Source: Deltaproteobacteria bacterium (lineage in GTDB: Bacteria; Desulfobacterota; Syntrophia; Syntrophales; UBA2185). Taken from it: DNA of 14,286 bases. The notes beneath the pieces were generated by a model that did not search any database, was not told where the DNA came from, and saw only the letters and a list, made by a program, of their open reading frames with translations. Shown here in pieces: positions 1 through 7,249 of the stretch. The stretch's first letter is position 1. Each line of letters opens with the position of its first letter. The position numbers and the translations under genes were made by a program. The stretch spans positions 1 to 14,286 of the forward strand of contig JAPLJQ010000464.1 of the NCBI GenBank assembly GCA_026388495.1, written 5' to 3'.

Positions 1-1208
1 CCGCTTTTCAGCATGCTTTTCAGAGGGATCAGGTTATAGGCTCGATTGCCGAGAATACTTAGAAGGTATTCCATTGGCTCCTCTTCCCATGTAAGAAAAG
101 GGGGCTGGACCGCAAAATGGATACCGATGCGTGCTGCTCTTTCCCGTTGGACAGGGGAAATGAGGTTTGCATGGATGATGATGTGCCGGTGATCGGACCG
201 GGGGAAATCTTCAAGGGCTTCTTCGTAAGCCGTGATGGCCTGCCCGACTGCCGCATCTCCTATGGCATGCACGGCAACCTGAAGGCCGATGCGATTGGCT
301 GTTTTGACGAAATGGCTGACCTGACTTTGTGAGTAGGCCATTATGCCTCTGTTGTCAGGGTTGTTTGTATAGGGTTCCAGAAGGGCGGCATCTTCGGATC
401 CGAAACTTCCGTCAAGGGCCGTGGCAAAACAACCGCCGATTCGGGGCAATTTACGACGGACAGCCTTCCGGACATCCATGGTCTGGAAATAGATGCGAAA
501 ATGCAGGGGCAATCCGCTTGCGGCCAGACGCAGGATGTCGATATCAACATCCAGGGGAAAACCAAGGCCCTCCGAGGTATGAATCAGCGCGATACCTTTT
601 CCGGCGACGAAATCTGTCCCGGCGATTAATGTTTTCAACAGGGTATAAGGTGAAACGGATCCTGTGATGTGATTTACAGCCTTGTAGTAGGCCTGTTGAG
701 AAAGCCAGCCCGATGCCCTGTCAAAACCCGGATCGCCGGTGATCGTTTCCGGGAGCTTTCGAAGCAGTGTTGAATTTGCTATGGCCGCATGACCATCGTA
801 TTTTACGAGGAGAAGGGGCTTGGACGTTACCTGATCGAGGAGGGTTATGTCGGGAAGCTGCTTTTCCTGAAGGGTATGGGCGGAACAGCCAAATCCCATG
901 ATGATCTTTTCATCAGGATGAATATCTTCATATCCGCGGATACAGTCAGACAGGTCATCCCATGTTTTTGCACCCCGAACGTCAAGATTTGCCTGAAAAA
1001 AACAGAAAGATTCAAAGTGCATGTGGGTGTCTGCAAAGGCCGGGACGACACATTGGCCTTTCATATCCGTTCGTCCCGTGACGCCTCGGTATGTATCGGG
1101 AATGTCATGGCCGGTGAATACAATACGTCCACTATCTTCAATGAGGACACTGAAAATCCGGTTTTTATCTTCGCAGGATATAAAAAGGCCATTTTCGAAA
1201 ATGTGCAT
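1..1208 (-). CDS. Amidohydrolase_3 (YtcJ-like) metal-dependent hydrolase, 3' end cut by window edge
   Basis: An uninterrupted minus-strand frame starts at ATG 1208 and stays open to base 1, giving 402 residues with no stop, so the C-terminus lies outside the window. The metal-dependent amidohydrolase signature is visible: PAFADTHMH with H62 and H64, VKYDGH around 135-140, DGSFGSEDAALLEPY around 266-280, HAIGD at 314-318 and the DHRHIIIHA histidines around 339-347. These fit the Amidohydrolase_3/YtcJ group (usually about 530-580 aa), cytosolic enzymes thought to hydrolyse amide or cyclic C-N bonds; the substrate cannot be told from sequence. No signal peptide is seen. The start is 14 nt after the thioredoxin stop with no clear Shine-Dalgarno, so the two genes are probably co-transcribed and this one may depend on translation of its neighbour. 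No frameshift was found on codon-by-codon reading. Confidence 0.85.
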   Translation of the reverse strand, partial: MHIFENGLFISCEDKNRIFSVLIEDSGRIVFTGHDIPDTYRGVTGRTDMKGQCVVPAFADTHMHFESFCFFQANLDVRGAKTWDDLSDCIRGYEDIHPDEKIIMGFGCSAHTLQEKQLPDITLLDQVTSKPLLLVKYDGHAAIANSTLLRKLPETITGDPGFDRASGWLSQQAYYKAVNHITGSVSPYTLLKTLIAGTDFVAGKGIALIHTSEGLGFPLDVDIDILRLAASGLPLHFRIYFQTMDVRKAVRRKLPRIGGCFATALDGSFGSEDAALLEPYTNNPDNRGIMAYSQSQVSHFVKTANRIGLQVAVHAIGDAAVGQAITAYEEALEDFPRSDHRHIIIHANLISPVQRERAARIGIHFAVQPPFLTWEEEPMEYLLSILGNRAYNLIPLKSMLKS

Positions 1209-1222
1209 GGTGTTTTCTGCAC

Positions 1223-1783
1223 TTAGTTAGTCTTCACGATGGAGAGGAGATGTCGCTCGATCTCCTCTCTGGGCAAAACTCCGACCAGCTTGTTGACAAT
1301 TTTACCGTCCTTGAAGAGCAGCATTGTCGGTATGTTTTGAATGTGATAGGTGGAGGAAGTCAACGGATTTTCATCCACATTCAGTTTGACAATCTTAACC
1401 CCCCCTGCGTATTTTGAAGCCAGTTCTTCCAGAATTGGCGCCAGCAAGCGGCACGGGGAACACCATGGCGCCCAGCAGTCCATCAGGACTGCACCGGAAT
1501 GGGAAAGCACTTCCCTTGAAAAGGTTCCATCGGTGATGTCCACAGGATGCCCGGTATCGGCGCTGATGACCAGAGGGATACCACATTTGCCACAGATGGG
1601 CCGCTGATTGAGCCTGTCCTCCGGCATGCGGTTTTTTGTTCCGCAACTGAGACAACGGATAATCATATCATCAAGAGGAGCATGGCATCTGCCGCATGTA
1701 GGCCGGTCGTGAAGCCGATTTTGAGGTATACGATTTTTTGTACCGCAGTTGAGGCACCGGATAATCATCTGATCGTAGGCCAT
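1223..1783 (-). CDS. Thioredoxin 2-type protein with two tandem zinc ribbons
   Basis: This 186-aa cytosolic protein should reduce disulfides through a C-terminal thioredoxin fold (about residues 76-184). The active site is WCSPC at 107-111, where Ser replaces the usual Gly of WCGPC, and the cis-proline loop is IPTM at 151-154. The N-terminus holds two consecutive four-cysteine zinc ribbons: C10, C13, C30, C33 and C44, C47, C64, C67. Trx2/TrxC proteins normally have one ribbon and about 140-145 residues, so the extra length here is explained by duplication of the ribbon (residues 6-39 and 40-73, both opening with MIIRCL). The start is supported by GAGGG at 1790-1794, seven nt from the ATG usable spacing, and by a promoter just upstream. 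It heads a two-gene unit with the amidohydrolase. Confidence 0.92.
   Translation of the reverse strand: MAYDQMIIRCLNCGTKNRIPQNRLHDRPTCGRCHAPLDDMIIRCLSCGTKNRMPEDRLNQRPICGKCGIPLVISADTGHPVDITDGTFSREVLSHSGAVLMDCWAPWCSPCRLLAPILEELASKYAGGVKIVKLNVDENPLTSSTYHIQNIPTMLLFKDGKIVNKLVGVLPREEIERHLLSIVKTN
1565..1768 (-). repeat. Tandem 102-nt coding duplication (zinc-ribbon repeat) inside the thioredoxin gene
   Basis: Two exactly adjacent 102-nt units, 1667-1768 and 1565-1666, encode residues 6-39 and 40-73. About two thirds of residues match (MIIRCL-x-CGTKNR-x-P, then RL, RP, CG-x-C, PL), and all four cysteines are kept in both. Many silent and replacement differences show that the duplication is not recent. 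Confidence 0.85.
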
Positions 1784-1807
1784 GTTGATCCCTCAACATT
1801 TTTTAAT

Positions 1808-1837
1808 ATTATCTCTTATATGAGGATGAAAAGTCAA
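1808..1837 (-). promoter_or_regulatory. Sigma70-type promoter for the thioredoxin-amidohydrolase unit
   Basis: On the minus strand a -35 box TTGACT (1832-1837, 5 of 6 to consensus) is followed after 18 nt by a -10 box GATAAT (1808-1813, 5 of 6). Transcription would begin near 1801, leaving an untranslated leader of about 18 nt that carries the GAGGG ribosome site at 1790-1794 before the ATG at 1783. Confidence 0.7.
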
Positions 1838-1900
1838 CAGCCCTCTTTCGAATGAGGACACGATGACCGCTAAAGCGTATGTTCATGTGAAATAACCGCA

Positions 1901-1948
1901 ATGACCTTCGTCATAGGGGGAAAAGATGGCGACATTGCCGCCACCCCC
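1901..1948. other. Compact stem-loop element of unknown role
   Basis: Two adjacent inverted repeats are seen. The first is ATGAC (1901-1905), loop CTTC, GTCAT (1910-1914). The second is a two-part stem: GGGGG (1916-1920) pairs with CCCCC (1944-1948), and TGGCG (1927-1931) pairs with CGCCA (1939-1943). The second stem has a six-base one-sided bulge AAAAGA and a seven-base loop. No T-run follows on either strand, so it is not a standard intrinsic terminator. It could be a factor-dependent terminator, an RNA 3' end or a protein site. Confidence 0.4.
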
Positions 1949-2160
1949 GTTATAACTGTCGTAGTATCCGTTTAGAGCGGATTTATTGAAAGGCGACTAA
2001 CAAGAAAAGGCTTTGATAAAAGCAATATTATTATTTTGTGCATATCTAAAACAAATCATATTAGCTATTTACATTCACGACACCCACCTTTTTGAGCCAC
2101 AAAACGGGAGCGATGTCAGTCATTAGTATAATAATTGCGTGTATATATATAAGGCCTGTA

Positions 2161-2176
2161 CACCGGCATGCCGGTG
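2161..2176. repeat. Perfect 16-bp palindrome
   Basis: CACCGGCATGCCGGTG reads the same on both strands and lies in otherwise AT-rich non-coding DNA about 200 nt past the last operon gene. It would suit a dimeric regulator's operator or a cruciform or hairpin structure. No T-run follows it. Its role is unknown. Confidence 0.45.
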
Positions 2177-2371
2177 GATGGAATCATTGGGCTGGCGTTT
2201 TCTTCCGGATTGCATAAAAGTGATCAATGAAAAGATGAAATGTGCCAATGATTGACACAACTACCAAGTCTTTACTATGAAGAATTATTATCTCTCAACG
2301 GTTCGGAAAGAAATCTTCAAAAGTAAAGCTGAGTGGGGAATATTTTGGAAAGAAAACAGGATTTGGAAATA

Positions 2372-3130
2372 TTATAATCTTTTCAGCATCACCAACTCAT
2401 CATCCATGTTATGGCGGACGCATTCCAGCCTTGGCGAGGCTATTAAGAGACTTTCTGCGGCTGTCCGCTTCAGACGAAACGGAAACAGGTTTGTGCTCTC
2501 CAGAAGGTCTGTGAGTCTTGTCGAGCCGTTGGAGTTCGCATGAAGGGCAGCCTCAATCATCAATGCGATAAGTTTTGGATCATCAATAGATAAGGTCAAG
2601 CCACGACGATAGATGCCTTTTGTTTCGGTTTCCTGCAGGATACCCCAGGCAATAAAAGATCTGAGGACGTAACGAACCCTTCTGAAAACGGATTCCCGCT
2701 CGCCGTACTGTTCGCAGATGCGGCGCTGAACCTGTTCCGCGGTGATGGTTTCCTGGAGCCTCAGCAGTCGTCCTGCCTGGCCCGCTACAGCGCCCCAGAA
2801 GGGATATGTTGCCATAAGCATAGCCCAATGTATCGCCAGACGATCTCCGCCCGACTTTATACGCAGCAACTCCAAGCCACCTTTCCTCAAATCGGCAAGC
2901 TCCCTTGGCCCGGATAACCAGACGTTCATCAAAATAGTCACGGTTTTAGAAAGCGACCCCCGGACAGATGGGTTGGATGTTGGAAAACTGGCCGCTAAAA
3001 TTTCCAGCATGTTTTGCTTGACCGTGCTCGGCTGATTGTCGGCCAAAGCAAGCTGAGCCGTTCGTTCTAACCATTCCAAGCGAACGATCCTGTCAATGCC
3101 GATCTGCTGTATCCGACTCTTGGGTTTCAT
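2372..3130 (-). CDS. Small protein at the BrxA position of a type 3 BREX-like cassette
   Basis: This 252-aa protein is the last gene of the defence operon. It starts at ATG 3130 in an ATGA overlap with the PglZ stop, behind a GAGAGGAA ribosome site about seven nt upstream. It is predicted soluble and mostly helical with no signal peptide. The middle section (about 115-170) has aromatic and helix-rich segments, AIHWAMLM, YPFWGAV and VRYVLRSFIAWGIL, that could form a winged-helix-like unit. I cannot match it by motif to a named family. In type 3 BREX the gene after pglZ is brxA (DUF1819, a DNA-binding winged-helix protein in BREX), and position and size are the only reasons for suggesting that here. 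It could also be an unrelated accessory protein. Confidence 0.8.
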   Translation of the reverse strand: MKPKSRIQQIGIDRIVRLEWLERTAQLALADNQPSTVKQNMLEILAASFPTSNPSVRGSLSKTVTILMNVWLSGPRELADLRKGGLELLRIKSGGDRLAIHWAMLMATYPFWGAVAGQAGRLLRLQETITAEQVQRRICEQYGERESVFRRVRYVLRSFIAWGILQETETKGIYRRGLTLSIDDPKLIALMIEAALHANSNGSTRLTDLLESTNLFPFRLKRTAAESLLIASPRLECVRHNMDDELVMLKRL

Positions 3131-5127
3131 ACGGACTTCCTCTCTATTTGAACAAGAGGAACGATGACTTCCTCTATGGATATCCCACCGTGACTTACGA
3201 GACGTTCTTTTTCACGAACGAACGCTTTTCGAGAGGGCGCCAGCAAGGGCAAATAATCGTTCGGCAACCCAACGGGTGGCCATTCCACCGCATCCGGAAA
3301 ACGATCTGCGACCTTTTTCCTCAGAAGCGGATCAGAATAGATGCGGACCCGTTCGCCGCGCAGGTCGGCGACTGCCCCTTCCGAGGGACGTCCACAACCT
3401 TCTGCTTCAATGTTTCCGTGATCTGATGTCAGAAAAACCCGGAATCCCCGGTCGAGGAGCAGGTCAAAAAGAAACGCCAGGTAAGACTGTTCCGCCCATT
3501 GACGCACTTGGTTGTGCATGCCCGCCGTGCCCAGTTCCATGCCGTGCATGATTCTATCGATCTTGTCGATGACCAGCCCCGCCACTCTTATCCTGGGATA
3601 AGAAAGCAGTTCTTCGAGATGGCTCAGGTTCCCGTCACCCAACCCCTTGGCGTAGGCGATCTCATTTGGCGTCAGTCCTTGATCTGCCCAGAACTGTGAC
3701 CACAAGGGAGATTCCTTCTCGGTCGTCAGGATGCTGTTCGGAAAGAAGATCGGTGGCTTGCCGGCGAAGAGGGCTTGCCGTGAGATCGAGGTGAGTGTCG
3801 GAATCCATGCGAATACAGCGCTCTCACGGAACTGAATTATGGGTCGCTGGGACGCAATTATTTTACGCAACGATATCCACTGGTCTAAGGCCAGCCCGTC
3901 AATCACCAGGAGAGCGGCCTTGAATGTCTTGTCCTCGACCACTTGGCGCGCCAGGTACCGGGGCAGGTGATGGAGCATGACCGGCGGCGCAGGAGGCAGG
4001 TTGATCAGCCCGGCGAACCTCCGGGTCAACCAGAAAGTGAAGGCATGGTCAACGTGGGTCTGAATTTCTTTGATTCCTTGCTCGGTTTTGATATCAGCGG
4101 GCGCCTCATGGGCAATGGCGATCAACTCCGCCCAACCGCGGGCAAACAGTAACCAATCTCCATAGCGAACATCCTCAGCCGGAATAGCAGTGCGGATGTT
4201 GGTGAGCAGCTTTTCCAGACGACGCATTCGATCTCCGGCAGAGTCGGTTCGGACGCCGATGCCGGCCCAGGTCTTGGCGATCATTCCCGCCTGTTCGTGG
4301 GGTACCGGGCGCAGAAGACCTTCAAGAAAGAAGGTGTCCATGTAAACACGGACATCATTGTGATCAAACGGCAGGTCCGGCGGTCCCGGTATCTGGAAAT
4401 TGTATCCGGCATATTCTTCGACACAGGTCTGGGTGTCCTGAACATGCCCCCGGTTCAGGAATACCGGCCAGCGTTCCTGCAGGAAGGACAAAAAAGCTTC
4501 CCGATCCGGAACGATTCTTTCCAGAGGCCACTCGGCAAAGCTGTCATTTTGCCGGAGAATCTGGATGAAGCGGTTGTCGAGAACACTGGGTATGCGCTGT
4601 CCGCGGTAGTGACGGCGCAGGAGTACCCTCAACAGATCGGATGGCTGCTTGATGAGTTCCACTGCGATCTCAAAAACATGCCTAAGGACAAACTCCTTGG
4701 TGGCGTTATCACCGAGCTGCCCGGGCATATGGCGCTTCTGGGCTGTGTACAAGGCGTCAAGATCGCCGCGATCCAGGACAGTAATGATGGGATAACTGAG
4801 AGTGGGAAAGATGTCGCCAAGATTGAAGGACAGCTTGCGACCAGCCTGAAGCAGATCGAAGGGCAATGTATTGAGGTCGCTGGCCTGGGATTGCAATACT
4901 ACCACAAGGTCGGTCTGTTCTCCGCAATCCCACCGCGAACGGAACCCGGATTCGTAAGCATAGCGAAAAGCGATAGGGTCTTCAAAAGGAATGAGCTCGA
5001 ATCCCCGTTCCCGGATGCCCTCCAGTATTCCTTCCTCCAGCAGCAGCCCATCCGGGTCCGCCACCAGGGTAAGCCGCGAAACCTGCGGGGTAAATTCCTT
5101 GAGAATCTGATCACGCCAGCTACTCAC
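3127..5127 (-). CDS. pglZ: PglZ-domain protein (alkaline-phosphatase superfamily), BREX core component
   Basis: The C-terminal half carries PglZ marks of the alkaline-phosphatase-like metal-binding fold. Numbered from the GTG start these are LLVIDGLALDQW around 406-417, TLTSISRQALFAG around 444-456, LVIDKIDRIMHG around 518-529, LTSDHGNIE around 566-574 and SHGGISIEEVIVPLV around 645-659. The N-terminal 400 residues are the variable region usual in BREX PglZ. PglZ is a core BREX protein working with a methyltransferase and an ATPase; its chemistry in BREX is unsettled. I choose GTG 5127 (666 aa) over TTG 5157 or ATG 5151 because AGGAGG lies nine nt upstream and the start overlaps the preceding small ORF by eight nt. 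The 3' end overlaps the next gene by four nt. Conserved Asp and His residues appear intact. Confidence 0.9.
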   Translation of the reverse strand: MSSWRDQILKEFTPQVSRLTLVADPDGLLLEEGILEGIRERGFELIPFEDPIAFRYAYESGFRSRWDCGEQTDLVVVLQSQASDLNTLPFDLLQAGRKLSFNLGDIFPTLSYPIITVLDRGDLDALYTAQKRHMPGQLGDNATKEFVLRHVFEIAVELIKQPSDLLRVLLRRHYRGQRIPSVLDNRFIQILRQNDSFAEWPLERIVPDREAFLSFLQERWPVFLNRGHVQDTQTCVEEYAGYNFQIPGPPDLPFDHNDVRVYMDTFFLEGLLRPVPHEQAGMIAKTWAGIGVRTDSAGDRMRRLEKLLTNIRTAIPAEDVRYGDWLLFARGWAELIAIAHEAPADIKTEQGIKEIQTHVDHAFTFWLTRRFAGLINLPPAPPVMLHHLPRYLARQVVEDKTFKAALLVIDGLALDQWISLRKIIASQRPIIQFRESAVFAWIPTLTSISRQALFAGKPPIFFPNSILTTEKESPLWSQFWADQGLTPNEIAYAKGLGDGNLSHLEELLSYPRIRVAGLVIDKIDRIMHGMELGTAGMHNQVRQWAEQSYLAFLFDLLLDRGFRVFLTSDHGNIEAEGCGRPSEGAVADLRGERVRIYSDPLLRKKVADRFPDAVEWPPVGLPNDYLPLLAPSRKAFVREKERLVSHGGISIEEVIVPLVQIERKSV

Positions 5128-5332
5128 GGCTGCTGCCCTCCTGCCAAGCATTCTCAAGTCCGAGGCAGGCCGCCTTTATGCGGCTGCCCTTCAGGCGCTT
5201 GGTATTACGTTTGCACCATGGCAGCCACACCCGGCAGGTCGTCGCGCCCCAGGGCGTCTGAGCTTCGATGACCTGACATAGCTGCCGGTGATCCGGACTA
5301 TAGTACCAACTATGAGGATCAGCTCGCATCAT
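5120..5332 (-). CDS. 70-aa small ORF, possible remnant of a BrxHII-type helicase gene
   Basis: The ORF starts five nt after the UvrD-helicase stop and ends eight nt inside pglZ, a tight fit typical of a genuine operon member. Without it the operon would have its only gap of more than 200 nt. Residues about 14-50 (QLCQVIEAQTPWG, then CRVWLPW, then RLKGSRI) remind me of the small beta-rich N-terminus of SNF2/DEAD-type helicases in PglZ loci, followed by loss of the whole ATPase core. The last residues, GLENAWQEGSSRE, overlap pglZ as a native C-terminus might. In type 3 BREX the gene at this place is brxHII. I read it as a helicase gene with a large in-frame internal deletion, or else an independent small protein. 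It is cysteine- and tryptophan-rich with no catalytic motif. Confidence 0.5.
   Translation of the reverse strand: MMRADPHSWYYSPDHRQLCQVIEAQTPWGATTCRVWLPWCKRNTKRLKGSRIKAACLGLENAWQEGSSRE
5137..5142 (-). promoter_or_regulatory. Ribosome binding site AGGAGG that decides the pglZ start
   Basis: A perfect AGGAGG on the minus strand sits nine nt before GTG 5127. It lies downstream of the alternative TTG 5157 and ATG 5151 starts, so it favours the GTG. It lies within the 70-codon upstream ORF, which suits translational coupling. Confidence 0.65.
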
Positions 5333-5335
5333 TAT

Positions 5336-7249
5336 CTACACCAGACCCATCTCACTCAGAAAACGCGACGGCTTCTTGTCCCAGCCGCGGTAACGTACCG
5401 CATACGTGATCGTCAGAGATTCTTGCGCCCGCGTAATAGCCACAAAACAATTACGCCGTTCTTCCTGCATCTCGCGACTCTTGTCACCTTTCTTGATGCT
5501 CTGGAACGACGGCAACTCGTCTTCCGCAAGGCCTATGAGGTACACATGGCGGAACTCCATCCCCTTGGAACTATGTATCGTCAGACAACGAACCGCATTA
5601 GCGGGGATAGGTGCCGATTTCTCCGACAGGTCGAACTCCTGAAGAAATGTGTTCAGCGTCAACTCGTCTCGGCCATACTTATCCACAACGCGCTGCTGTA
5701 AGTTTTCCCAGATTGATTTCTCTTCGTTATAATCGGCGAAGCCCTCTTCGGTGTAGGTGCCTAGCTTCTTGTCTTGCTCGGCGAACCATGTGAATGCAGA
5801 CTGGGAGAATCCCAGAACGTTCAGACGGTTCACAATATTTCGCTGCCCACTCTCAAGAAACTTTACTGTATTACCGTCAACCCCGTCTCGTACCAGCGCG
5901 GTCTCAAACCAGCACCTCAACAAGTCACCACCGACTCTTGCCGCATCTGCCGTGATTTCCTGGACGTCAAGATCGACCCCCTCTATTTCGAAAAATGCCT
6001 TGCACAACCGGCGCAGTTGTTCGCGGTCGCTACGTGCGTTTGCCAGCCTGAGTACGGCGTGAAGCCACCGAAAAGGTGCACTCGCGAACTCAGTCTTGCG
6101 AATCGTGAGTGACGCCGCTATGCCCCTTGCTTGCATTTTGGCCACCGCTGATTCGAGGATTCTTTTTGTACGGGCGAGGATTGCACATTCACCCGTATCC
6201 CCTCCGTGTTGAGTCGCAATATCCTCCGCGACCCAGCCCAGTTCATCGTCCATGGTTGGGAATTTCTGAATACGAACAACTTGGGCTGTCGTCTCCTCCT
6301 TGATAGCATATAACGGCTCTTTGTCGGCAGCGCGTTCGAGGTTGTGTTGAATCAGACGGTTGGCTAGGACAATCACCTCCGGCGGACAGCGGTAGTTTGC
6401 CGGGAGTTGAACGACGCTCATCTTGAAATCATCTCGGAGGCTGTTGAGGCGTTCGGGACTGGCACCATTCCACTGATAGATGATCTGGTCGTCGTCAGCC
6501 ACAACAAACAAGTTTTGGGGATCATCGCCGACGATTGCCTTCAGCACTAGATACTGAACAAGATTGGTATCCTGAAATTCATCGACGCATATGTGCGCAT
6601 AGATGGTTCGGATCTGCTTTGCGATCGCAGGCTTCTCGGTGAGAAGGTTGTAGGCTATGATCAGAAGCGAAGAAAAGTCGAGCCGATTATTAGAGATGAG
6701 CTGTCTTCGATATTCCGTGTACAAAGCAGATAGCTTCCAAGCGAAATCCTGATCCTGAACAAGTCGCGCTACTTGTGATTCAGGGACAGCGTTACTCAGA
6801 AGGCGATCAATCATCGGAAGAAGCTTCATGTCGTTCTTATCCGTATCAATTCCTTTGCGACTCACTGCGGTAATGGCGTCGCCCAGTACGCCCTCGCGAT
6901 CCGAGTCCTGGTTGAGAATAACGAAGTCCGGCTTGATGCCAACATGGCTGCCATGTTGCCGAAGGATATCCGCACAGAACGAGTGAAACGTGGTCAGCAG
7001 CACTCTTTCCCTACTGTCGGGGACCAGTTCCTCCACACGCTGTCGCATCTCAGCCGCAGCCTTGTTCGTAAAGGTCAGGCCGAGTACCCGGAAGCGCTTG
7101 CCTGGCGAATCAAGAACAAGCTTGGCGACACGTATCGTGAGAACACGGGTTTTGCCTGAACCGGGACCAGCAAGAACGAGCAGAGGCCCTTCATCCCATT
7201 CGACCGCCACACGTTGATTGGAGTTGAGGCCTTCAAGGTCAAGAGTCAT
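5336..7249 (-). CDS. gajB: UvrD/Rep-family superfamily 1 helicase, GajB-like (Gabija)
   Basis: This 637-aa protein has the superfamily 1A helicase motifs in order: Q-motif LNSNQRVAV near 8-16, Walker A AGPGSGKT at 27-34, motif Ia LTFTNKAAAEM near 58-68, Walker B VDEFQDT at 222-228, motif III DDDQIIYQW at 252-260, motif IV QLPANYRCP near 281-289, motif V TIHSSKGMEF and motif VI NCFVAITRAQESL near the end. It directly follows the OLD-type nuclease in an ATGA overlap, with GGGGAGG about seven nt before its ATG. That pairing is the Gabija arrangement, in which GajB senses or processes DNA ends and releases GajA activity when nucleotides fall. At 637 aa it is longer than the founding Gabija GajB (about 490 aa), so a general UvrD role cannot be excluded from this gene alone. 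Confidence 0.88.
   Translation of the reverse strand: MTLDLEGLNSNQRVAVEWDEGPLLVLAGPGSGKTRVLTIRVAKLVLDSPGKRFRVLGLTFTNKAAAEMRQRVEELVPDSRERVLLTTFHSFCADILRQHGSHVGIKPDFVILNQDSDREGVLGDAITAVSRKGIDTDKNDMKLLPMIDRLLSNAVPESQVARLVQDQDFAWKLSALYTEYRRQLISNNRLDFSSLLIIAYNLLTEKPAIAKQIRTIYAHICVDEFQDTNLVQYLVLKAIVGDDPQNLFVVADDDQIIYQWNGASPERLNSLRDDFKMSVVQLPANYRCPPEVIVLANRLIQHNLERAADKEPLYAIKEETTAQVVRIQKFPTMDDELGWVAEDIATQHGGDTGECAILARTKRILESAVAKMQARGIAASLTIRKTEFASAPFRWLHAVLRLANARSDREQLRRLCKAFFEIEGVDLDVQEITADAARVGGDLLRCWFETALVRDGVDGNTVKFLESGQRNIVNRLNVLGFSQSAFTWFAEQDKKLGTYTEEGFADYNEEKSIWENLQQRVVDKYGRDELTLNTFLQEFDLSEKSAPIPANAVRCLTIHSSKGMEFRHVYLIGLAEDELPSFQSIKKGDKSREMQEERRNCFVAITRAQESLTITYAVRYRGWDKKPSRFLSEMGLV

Larger units (their letters stand above)
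1784..2371. other. 588-nt gene-free stretch between the housekeeping pair and the defence operon
   Basis: No convincing gene lies here on either strand. The thioredoxin promoter occupies the left end, a stem-loop element lies at 1901-1948 and a 16-bp palindrome at 2161-2176. The part from about 1985 to 2370 is clearly more AT-rich than the flanking genes, with runs such as TATATATATA near 2142. No tRNA, direct-repeat attachment site, insertion-sequence end or clear hairpin-plus-T-run terminator was recognised. It is where transcription of the defence operon should end and could be the left boundary of an acquired island. Confidence 0.6.

Noticed and set aside
1..1208. Suspected broken amidohydrolase gene
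   Set aside because: Codon-by-codon reading from 1208 to the edge gave one uninterrupted frame with all expected motifs; it is only cut by the window end.
789..1226. 145-codon plus-strand frame
   Set aside because: It is antisense to the amidohydrolase, whose metal-binding motifs are on the minus strand in the same stretch.
2138..2152. TATATATATA run as a promoter for a plus-strand gene
   Set aside because: No well-spaced -35 box and no downstream plus-strand gene were found.
2277..2543. 88-codon plus-strand frame starting in the intergenic region
   Set aside because: There is no ribosome site before its ATG, and its second half is antisense to the 3' end of the 252-aa gene. A small genuine gene here cannot be fully excluded, but nothing supports it.
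5128..5157. TTG 5157 or ATG 5151 as the pglZ start
   Set aside because: Both lie upstream of a perfect AGGAGG that is spaced for GTG 5127.
4297..5271. 324-codon open frame on the plus strand
   Set aside because: It lies almost wholly antisense to pglZ, which has clear domain motifs and ribosome-site support. The plus-strand product shows no recognisable domain, so it is a mirror frame.
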